Positions 56,475-64,000 of a DNA stretch of 64,000 nt are shown in pieces. Source of the DNA: Phanerodontia chrysosporium (taxonomy: Eukaryota; Basidiomycota; Agaricomycetes; Polyporales; Phanerochaetaceae). Position numbers and translations under genes: made by a program. Each line of letters begins with the position of its first letter. The first letter of the stretch is position 1. Below the pieces are notes generated by a model, which was not told the DNA's origin, did no database searches, and saw nothing but the letters and a program-made list of their open reading frames with translations. The stretch lies in contig MJGA01000024.1 in the NCBI GenBank assembly GCA_001910725.1, positions 372,001 through 436,000 of the forward strand, written 5' to 3'.

Positions 56475-59220
56475 CTAGACGAGTTTGAACTTCCGTAGGT
56501 CATCTAATGAACGAGTGAATCGCGGATTTGCAGCAACGATTGGAACGTTGGCGTCATCCAGCAACTCCTCGGGAAGGACCCTGGTGTTTCGTGGGACTGG
56601 GGACGTCCGCCACATCCCTGTCTTCGCCGCGCGAGGAAGCCACACCAAGCGGTCCAGCTCGCTCCAAACGCTCCTGCACAGCTGTATGCTGTGCTCCTCA
56701 GTTAGTGAGTTGAGGAGCTCAACCCAAGCCTGGTAATACGTGGCCTTCGGATAGCCAGAGGGCCTTCCCTTCCCGGCTTGTAACTTGTAGGGAAATAGGC
56801 TATCCTTTACGCTCGTCCAAGTGCTGCTGGTGGCGCGTTCAATCCTAGCAGATCGAAACGGCAAATCGAACTGGCGATACGTTTCTTCTTGAACGCTTTC
56901 AATCGTATGTTCATCGAGGGTGCACCACGCCCCCCCTCCTTTCTGGTTCGGAGACTTCATCATGATGTCCACCAACGCCTGGTTGAAGATGCGGTTGACG
57001 ACTGTGGTAATATCGCCGAGCAGCATCTCTTGAAGACGGTTTGGTTCATCGAAGCCCGGTCGGACGTCCTCGCCTGCGAAATCCGCAGATGCGTGAATGA
57101 CTATGTTCCAACGCTCGAGATCAAAAGAGCGAGGTGGCGGACGAGGTCGCTTGTTCACGTACTCGTTCTCGAGAGTTTGGCCTCGTGGAAGTCGATGGGG
57201 GTCTGTCACATATGCGAGGGTCGGAATAATGACGGAGTGGGTGGATGTCAGGCCGAATTGTCTGTTCAGCGCAGCTTCCGACGAGAGGTGGTAGAGCAGT
57301 AGCATGTCCGGCACGGAGATTTGGGACGATTCCATGTGAAGGCGGAAATATCCTGCACTGCCTGCAGTGACGTTGCGCACCACGTCCGCAACGCAGTAGA
57401 GTCCCCGCTCCTTCAGAAAAGGTTCGGCCTGATTGCTTAGATAGGCAAAGTCGGCGTCGAGCGCGTTCTCCGCGTTCTGCACGTACATGTACGCAGAACG
57501 CGTGAGCAGCTTGTGCATTTGCACCGAGGGAACTTCTGGAGCGATGCAGCTGTTGACAACATGGATGAGGATGGCACCTAACCCCAGGGTCACATGATGT
57601 GCCCTTGCTTGAGGCGGGGCATGAAGAAAGCTCCGCAGCACAATCCGAGCAGCACGAACTCGTGCGCGACAGAATGCCCTACATTGTTGTTCAGCGATCT
57701 CTCAAATTACGTGGCGGAGTTTCACTTACCACCAGATCTTGGGAGTCGCGCTGCACAGGATCTTGTGCAGCTCTGGCATGACCGAAAGCATGTCCTTCAT
57801 TTCATGGAAGGGCACCTGAACATGGATGAGGCATTCCGTTTCTCCTTCTCGGCCATGGGCAGGCTGCTGCCTAGACAGTCGTAGAAGTTGAGACTCCAAG
57901 GCTACTAACCCCGAGTAAAGTGGACGACGGAGAGTGCGTGGGAATAGATGATTGGGTCTCCAGGCTCTCCAGCCAGGTGGTGCGCCCGCGGCGCCAGTAA
58001 GCGAGAAATGTTTCGTCGACAGCTCTATGTGATGCACACGGAGATCGTTCGGAGGATTATCTCGATTCCGGGCAAGGTCCTTGGCGCGAATGCTCAATGA
58101 AGTGTGATCTACCGCGAAGAGTGCTGCGGAGGATGCCTTCTGCTCCTTCTTGAGTACCTCCGCTTTCTGCTCGTCACTGTACTCTGGAAGCAGAGTTGCC
58201 AGAATGTTGTTCAACGCGTTGTCGCTCCAGAGCGTAACCCTTTCTGGTTCATAGTAGGAAAGACCGACATGACCAACCCAAGTCGCAAGCTGCTCAGCTG
58301 GGAGCTTGTCCAGACGCTGGCCGATCCGCTCCCATTGTCTGTGACGCTCCTGATGGGATTCAGGGTTGTGAGGGTCCCCAGGAGCTCGGAGATTGAAGTC
58401 CGGTCGGTAAGCCTTCAAATCATCCCACACATGGAAGAGGAATGCACCGCGGAACTTTGGAGACGTGTTCAACTGTGTCATGAAGGTTTCAAGCCAAGCC
58501 GCCTGATCGTGGGGGTCGAGATCGAAAGTGGCAACGTGGTTTCGCCGAAACTGGGAATAGGGTGCTCGCAACCATTCCTCATGAGTCGATGGATTGGGGA
58601 GGTAAATTTGGACGGCGTCGGCGGCGGGACGAATCGCGTTGAAATGAAGCTCGTATATGTCGGCGTTCATGACATCGGATGGGCAGGACGGATAGTAGAG
58701 GCCCGGCAGGAACAAAATGACATGTCCAGAACCAAGCTCAGCGGAGGAAGCCAGCCGGACGTGGGGAATAGACCACAGGGGGACGGTGCCTAGAGCGTTC
58801 TTATCACAACGATTCCTTTGAACATTGGCAAGCAAGATAGATAGCGCAGTTACATACTGGAGAAGGTCTCTCAAACCCATGCCATTTTGCGGACCCACCC
58901 TCGAATCTGCCTGGAAACAGCTGAATTTGGTATGTGACTGAAGACGGAAATCCCTCGTATAGCCCGGCGACTCCCATCAGAGTTCTCTCTACTTGGAGCC
59001 GAGCCGTGGGTGGGCCTGGGGGCGAGAGCATCACAATTTTGGTTTGTGCAGCGCCGTCCACGAGGTGAGGGTAGCGACCAGCAAGAACGAATTTGACGTA
59101 GGCAGCGTCTTCATCCTGGATGTCCTCTCGAGCCAACAGTTCGCGTGAAAAGTTGTCAAACTCTTGCAAGTCGCATGACATGCGGTCATGATGCCTGTGC
59201 AGTGCTGGCACAGGGTTCAT
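56475..59220 (-). CDS. Large unknown protein, paralog pair member 2
   Basis: Exons 59220-58858, 58799-57730 and 57678-56475; phases 0 and 2; 878 residues. An upstream in-frame ATG at 59274 lies only a few bases from a TATA box (ttataaaagg, 59277-59286), so transcription should start after it and MNPVPAL at 59220 is preferred. The KFVLAGRYP segment, the IPHVRLASSAEL entry into exon 2 and the WW at the exon 2/3 junction match paralog 1. Sequence identity is low, so the duplication is old. Function unknown; soluble, no signal peptide seen. Together the two genes interrupt the six-member zinc/coiled-coil family. Confidence 0.84.
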
Positions 59221-59276
59221 GGTGACAGTTGAACAGGCTGGATGTGGTGGGCGACGAGACCAGACTATCGACATAC

Positions 59277-59290
59277 CCTTTTATAACTTT
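59277..59290 (-). promoter_or_regulatory. TATA box of paralog 2
   Basis: Sense strand aaagttataaaagg. It decides the start codon: the ATG at 59274 is too close, leaving 59220. Confidence 0.65.
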
Positions 59291-59428
59291 GAGAGGATCA
59301 TCGATGGCTCCTGATCGCAGACACGATGGATTCTGGTTGCCTAAATTTTTCAGTGTCTTTGATCACTTTTCTTAAACGATTGAAGCTGTGATCTGGATGT
59401 TAGCCATCGGATCGTATGTTGCGGGGGA

Positions 59429-59574
59429 GTGGTCGCCATTGGCGGCCACGCGGCAGGCACTCAGAGGTGCAGTCTCTGCACCCGGGTGCATGTGGTCGCC
59501 ATCGGCGACCACGCCGCGCATGAAGCACATGACTAGTTGGCAGCCAGCCGCTCGTGGTCGCCAGTGGCGACCAC
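59429..59574. repeat. Three GTGGTCGCC palindromes in a spacer
   Basis: Copies at 59429-59449, 59492-59512 and 59554-59574, spaced about 62 bp. The last is nearly perfect: nine-base arms around AGT. Confidence 0.88.
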
Positions 59575-59681
59575 CTTCCCCAGCCTTTCGCCGGCAGCGA
59601 GTGGACGAGAGGACACGCGCATTGGTGGTGTGGCGCTGTTCGCCTTCACATGTATTAGCTGATCGACTAGCTGTAATAAGT

Positions 59682-60329
59682 CTACTCCATCCTTGCCCGC
59701 TTCTTTGGCCGTTCTTCATCTTCATCCTCTTCGACACCCTTTGCCTCCAGCTCCCTTCGGCGTTCTTTGAGAGCCGCTGCCATGTCCGCGGACAACTGGT
59801 TGTACCTTCGCAAGACCTTGTTCTGAGTATCCCGGAGTGCCCACATCTCTATGGAGAGCGTAGTGCCCAAGCCCCTGATCGCGAAACTGAGGCCCTCGAT
59901 AGCAGCCTGCACGTTCTTGAAGTCGTGCGTGCTCCGACCCGGCTGCGGGTCAGCCTGGCTCCCCAGGGGCGCTTCGTTGCTGCTCCGCTCTTACTCTTCG
60001 GCTCTACTGGCTCGGAGCTTTGGGCGTGCAATTCGCGCGCCGCGCACTTCTTCGGGTCACAGGCATCACTTGCAAGCTGCTTCTCCACCACCGCTTGTGC
60101 TCCCCCGTCCCCTTGCACTTCCTCCGCCTGCTTCGGATCTTCCGCGGTGGAACGTCTCCGCAGATCCGCAAGCTTTGCGCGGAGCACCTCTAGTTGCTGC
60201 CGCTGCTTCTCCGCATTCGCCTCAGCTGCCTGGAGAGCCTTAGACACTAGTGTATGTTTGAATTTAATCACTCTGGAGTTTCTGAGATGAATACTTACCC
60301 TCATTAGTTCCCTTCTCAATGGGCGACAT
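59682..60329 (-). CDS. Coiled-coil family protein 5 (frameshifted?)
   Basis: Exon 1 is 60329-60299, exon 2 runs 60246-59682; phase-1 intron of 50 nt. Residues 11-50 are the family's coiled coil (EANAEKQRQQLEVLRAKL); a Cys-poor, charged linker follows. The conserved C-terminal helix (VQAAIEGLSFAIRGLG) and basic tail (KKRARME) are in the next frame, so one base seems to be missing near 59970-59990. No intron of plausible length reconciles the frames. It is either a recent mutation or a sequence error. Promoter is a divergent form of the family box. Confidence 0.72.
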
Positions 60330-60365
60330 GGGGGATGGGTGAGTGCTCGCTCACTCACCGCCACC

Positions 60366-60397
60366 CTATAAATAGTCTCATGTATCGCTGGTGGCAC
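60366..60397 (-). promoter_or_regulatory. Divergent family promoter (gene 5)
   Basis: Sense strand GTGCCACCAGCG then CTATTTATAG, about 37 nt upstream of the ATG, with GGGGTTCAGAT upstream. The GTGCCA part and the GGGTTC block are kept, but AGGGGT is lost. Confidence 0.5.
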
Positions 60398-60903
60398 GAT
60401 CTGAACCCCAACAGATTGTATTTCGCTGGGGTCTTACAGTTGGGGGCAGAACTCCATGGCCCTTGCTAGGTGCTTTCACGGCGAGTTGCATGTATACCGA
60501 AGAGCAATGGCGATTGCGGTACAATGGCTAAATACAATGGTGAGTATTCTTTGTGGAGAATTAATCTCCATTCAGTGCACAACTGCAAGCCTGAAGTACC
60601 AATGTCCATTCGTGTTTGTGAGCACAGACTGTCGTTAAGCAACTGGTCTTACCATCGTCAGTATATTGGTAGGACAATGGCAACCATCTGAAACCCGTTG
60701 TACTGTTGCATCTGGGACATGAAGCTGGCTGCTCGACTGATTCGGAGCAACCTACTCCATTGTGGCCAATGGGGGAGATGAAATGTATGCACACTGCATG
60801 TGGCTTGGTTGCGCAAATGAACTCTGCAGAAACATGTCCTAGATCTAACGATATACTGGTACATTATCGCAAACATTCAGACCCGCGGAGCCTGCGACTG
60901 CGC
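60398..60903. other. Gene-free stretch
   Basis: No coding region or palindrome noticed; it separates family genes 5 and 6. Confidence 0.4.
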
Positions 60904-61895
60904 CTACGCCCGCCTCCTCTTCTCCGGCACGACGTCCTCCATTTGATCTTCCTCCTCTGTCTCTTCCTCCCCCGGAGTCGCTGGCTGGCTCTCGTCGTCT
61001 GCGTGGTCCGCTTCGGGGTTGAGCTCGAGGTTGGGAGTGAGGCGGCGGAGCAGCTCGTCTGAGAAGCGTTTGAATTCATCGCGAAGGTCGTCCTGCGACT
61101 TCTGAATTCCGCTGAGCTGGTGGAAGAGCTGCTGGCCGAGGCGGTCGATGGCTGCGACAACCTCCGCCTGCGTTGCGCCACGCGGTCGCATTCCGCTGAC
61201 GGACACGCCGTCGCGGGTGCACATGCGCTTCGTCCGGGAGCACTCCACGCAGGTCTTTGCCTTGCCCTTGCCTCGCCACTCACACACCTGTCGCAGCTCC
61301 TTGCAGCGGTCGCAGGGACCAGGCGCTCCAGCGGTAGCGTGAGCCTGGTGCCCCATCTGTCTGCGCTTCTTCTGCTGTGGCTCCTGTTCGACCTCTTCCT
61401 CCTCGGTCTGGTGCTCCTCGGATTGCTGCTGCCGCTGGTGCAGCTGGTCCCCCTCCTCGTCTCCGCCTCCTCGTCCGCCTCCTCCTCGTCCGCCGCCTCA
61501 TCGTCCGCCGCCTCGTCCTCCGCCTCGTCCTCCGCCTCGTCCTCCGCCTCGTCCTCCACCTTCTCCTTGCCCTTGCCCTTCTTTTCCTCCGCCTTCTTCT
61601 TGCCCTCCTGGTGCCGGGCCTTCTCCGCCATCTCCGCCTCTGCCCCATTCTTCTCCACGTCCATCTCCTCCACGTCCATCTCCCCGGCCTCACTCGCCGT
61701 TGCCGCCGTTGCCGCCGTCGCCGCCGCTTGTTCCTGTTGCTTCTTCGCCAACCCTGCGCGCAGCTCCTCGACCCTCCGCCGCAAGGCTTCAACCTTCTTC
61801 TGTTGAAGGCGCAGTTCTAGTGGAGTGTCAGCGGCAGCATCTGTCAGGTTCTGCTAGCACTTACGTTCTTCTTCCCTTGCACGCACGGTGGACAT
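60904..61895 (-). CDS. Zn2Cys6 / coiled-coil family protein 6 (frameshifted?)
   Basis: Exon 1 is 61895-61865, exon 2 starts at 61816; phase-1 intron of 48 nt. It opens with the family coiled coil (LRLQQKKVEALRRR), an Ala/Thr tract and a long Lys/Glu/Asp repeat. The frame then breaks near 61461, inside GAGGCGGAGAC-type repeats: the zinc cluster, C-x2-C-x6-C-x10-C-x2-C-x6-C, the conserved helical region (AIDRLGQQLFHQLSGI) and the basic end (EKRRRA) lie in the -1 frame and stop at 60904. A one-base loss in the repeat, real or technical, is the simplest explanation. Promoter box duplicated at 61967-61995. Confidence 0.75.
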
Positions 61896-61948
61896 GATGG
61901 GTTGTCAGATGAAGGATGGGAGAGACATCACAAAGTCGTCAAGTGCTA

Positions 61949-61995
61949 TTAAATATTGAACTAGTCGTACCCCTGGCACCATGCACTGGCACCCC
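61949..61995 (-). promoter_or_regulatory. Shared family promoter (gene 6), box doubled
   Basis: Sense strand GGGGTGCCAGT, CAT, GGTGCCAGGGGTAC, nine bases, AATATTTAA, 54 nt upstream of the ATG. GGTGCCA occurs twice, 14 nt apart. Confidence 0.75.
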
Positions 61996-62532
61996 GAAAA
62001 CCTGCATCAACGATTCTCTTGAGGGGTATTAGGAATTCTGTTGAGGATCCGGAGGTTTCTGCAGAACGGATGATGTGAACCTGAAGTCACTCGAAAGACT
62101 CCACAGCAGTGGGCCTAGACCCTATAGCGAGCAGACGTAAGTCCGCGAGTAGGCAGCTCGTGTGCCACCCCCGAGACTGTGAGGCATTGCATGCAGTTGG
62201 GGAGGAGGATATCAGGCCGAGGGAGCGTCCGACTGTTCTGGCCCTGCGGCGTGGTCGCCATTGGCGACCACCGCGGATCACAGCCTCTCACTTGGTTTAC
62301 TTGCACTCCGGTCGCGGAGAAAGCATAGCAAGGAACAAGTGATCATAGGTGGAGTTTCAGTCGAGCATAGATTGTGCATAGTGAAGTGGTATGAAAGACG
62401 ATATTGAATTCAGCGTACAAGTGTCAGCGCATAAGCTTATCACATGGATGCGGAGTTCGCGGAGATGTGTGAAGAGTTTCGGACTTTGCGGCGCGTATTA
62501 GTATTGGATGTTTTACATAGTTGTTGTACATG
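61996..62532. other. Intergenic with one palindrome
   Basis: A GTGGTCGCC-ATT-GGCGACCAC copy lies at 62251-62271. No gene seen. Confidence 0.6.
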
Positions 62533-63294
62533 TTAGCATGGCTCGTCTGCCTCCAATGCTGCTAGCACCTCATCGTCAAAGTCCTCCTGGTCATGAACAT
62601 GCGATGGCTGCCATGCTGCCGCTGCGACCATCTCTAGCCTGGTGAGTCCATGTGCCAAGGCGAGGTGGGAGACAGCGAGCCGCGCAGGCCTTTGCGTATA
62701 GTGGGCCTCGCATGCCCGCTACTGGAACGTTAGCGGAGAACAGCAGGAGGAGAGGCCGACGCACCAGAACGTCGAAAGCTGTGTTCCAAGTCTCATCATT
62801 TCTACGCATGTCTTGCCAAGGTAGGTCCAGGGCAAGAATGTAAGAACTCATGCGACGCGCCTGGCGCAGGCACTGCGAGACTTCGGACCTGCGGACGGCA
62901 ATGTCGATGGGCTCGTCATCAGCCAAATCAGTCAGGTCGATGACATCCCGTTCCTGCTCGTCTGGACGTTCCTCTTCCCCGTCCTCGACATCAGGAAGGG
63001 GTCCTCCATGATCCATAACGTAGTCCATGACCTCCAGGATTTGCCTTATCGGGTCGTTGGCGTGCCTTGCCATCCGCTCTGTGAGCTCCTGAGCCGTTTG
63101 TTCGCCGGCTTGCTCCTGGAGGATAGCTTGCTGCGAACGACGATGAACGTGACATGGCGTTGATGTAATGAGGGCGTGCTTACTATCTGCTCCAGGAGGT
63201 CGTGCTCGCCACCAAACCACCCTCCCCTGGTTGCGGACAAGAGGTGCCTGAGACGCGACAGCGCAGTTGCAGGGAGGTCGTTGAGGGACGCCAT
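62533..63294 (-). CDS. SIM-like acidic protein, paralog of 43554-44575
   Basis: Exons 63294-63184, 63130-62765 and 62718-62533 (TAA); all phase 0; 220 residues. The two introns (53 and 46 nt) sit where those of the 43.5-kb paralog sit. VIDLT at residues 100-104 is flanked by acidic residues (EDGEEERPDEQE before, ADDE after), a SUMO-interacting-like motif. Then come AVRRSE and an ARRM..IL..PW pattern shared with the paralog, and a final helical exon ending in acidic residues. The long Asp/Glu run of the paralog is missing. Exon 3 was identified by the conserved splice phase; reading through the second intron would give a false C-terminus. Confidence 0.83.
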
Positions 63295-64000
63295 AGGTGG
63301 TGGGATGGAACAAGGATGAGTGCGACAGCGTTTGGGACGCGATTCTGGAGATGAGTGGGCTATCTCCTCACATGTGATTTATCGCAGATAGCTGCGGGTG
63401 GTCAGGTGTGACAATAGCTGCACAGCCAGGGTACGGCTGGCCATTGAGGTCAGGTCCGTCCTCAGGTCAGCTGAAGGGGTCAGCTGAAGTGATAGGATGG
63501 GTGAAAACTCCCGGGGTCCTGGGCTGGAATTTAGACCTGCGTCACATTATGTCCGGCGTGCATGAGTCGGGTGGGTAAAAACGTGTGATTGTTCCACTCT
63601 GTGCCTACTCCGTGGGACTACAAGACCAATATACCCCCCAGGATATAAGGTGTTCCTGCCGGCAGGAATGTCTTTTCTAACCGGCACTGAGTCTTGCAGG
63701 TGGCAGGTGGACCAGTAGGAGTGTCATGGCACTGAAACTTTGAGCCATCTCTGGATCTGGAGAACGCCGGAGTTCGAGGGAAGTTGCGGATTGTCTAGGG
63801 AGTCATCCTGGAAATTTGCAGCTGTGAACTCCAGTGGTTGCTAAGGATTCTCTTCACCACATGCTCTCATGAGACATTCCCAGATTGGTAGTACGACATA
63901 TTTTGTACATCTCCGCCCACCTCCGCGAAGTCCGGACTCGGTGGTATGTAAGCGCACGCGCTAGTACTTGCAACTTCAGTTCGGATATCGACTGAGGTCC
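63295..64000. other. Gene-free right end
   Basis: No coding region, palindrome or transposon end recognised. The promoter of the SIM-like gene should lie at the left side, but no TATA box is clear. Confidence 0.4.

Noticed and set aside
53412..59220. Paralog pair as transposases
   Set aside because: No acidic catalytic triad in a recognisable setting, no terminal inverted repeats around either gene, and three conserved introns-exon junctions argue for host genes.

Overview
The window reads as nuclear DNA of an agaricomycete (mushroom-forming) basidiomycete. Support: GC-rich coding exons are cut by many 48-90-nt introns with GTRNGT donors and YAG acceptors, there are Ty3/Gypsy retrotransposons of fungal type, fungal Zn2Cys6 clusters, and families of lineage-specific proteins without obvious wider relatives. 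Species cannot be fixed from the sequence. There is no rRNA gene, CRISPR array or convincing complete tRNA gene.

Layout. 1-4.1 kb: the 3' part of an acidic, low-complexity protein gene whose long introns are filled with a 26-bp perfect palindrome. 4.1-5.7 kb: AT-rich 143-bp tandem repeats built on a second hairpin. 5.7-19.7 kb: a complete 14-kb Ty3/Gypsy element on the minus strand with matching 1,007-bp LTRs and two long open frames; the gag-protease frame carries about 1,560 extra residues of unknown function. 19.7-29.7 kb: remnants of other elements, including a related pol 3' fragment and a 3'-truncated Gypsy element with an extra leader ORF, a stopped gag and a pol that ends inside integrase. 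29.7-32.6 kb: non-coding repeats full of a third short palindrome (GGTCGCC-nnn-GGCGACC type).

32.7-43.1 kb: two tandem minus-strand genes for SNF2-like helicase ATPases, reconstructed here exon by exon (11 and 13 exons); the second carries a one-base deletion. 43.5-46 kb: an acidic protein with two SUMO-interacting-like motifs, and a small unknown protein. 46.7-61.9 kb: eight minus-strand genes. Six are paralogs with a tiny first exon, a phase-1 intron, coiled coils, mostly basic C-terminal tails and, in three, a Zn2Cys6 cluster. Five of the six promoters share a GGTGCCAGGGGT box about 9 nt upstream of an AATATTTA TATA-like box, and the sixth has a divergent version. Between them lie two large three-exon paralogs (850 and 878 residues) of unknown function. 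62.5-63.3 kb: a second member of the SUMO-interacting-like family.

Taken together this is a fast-evolving accessory region: tandem duplication of ATPases, of zinc-cluster/coiled-coil proteins and of acidic proteins, with palindromes confined to introns and spacers and retrotransposons nested in the left half. The strongest candidates for something undescribed are the zinc-cluster family with its common promoter, the intron- and spacer-restricted palindromes, and the giant Gypsy element's extra domain. Exon structures were derived by eye from splice signals, reading phase and paralog comparison; no database search was possible.
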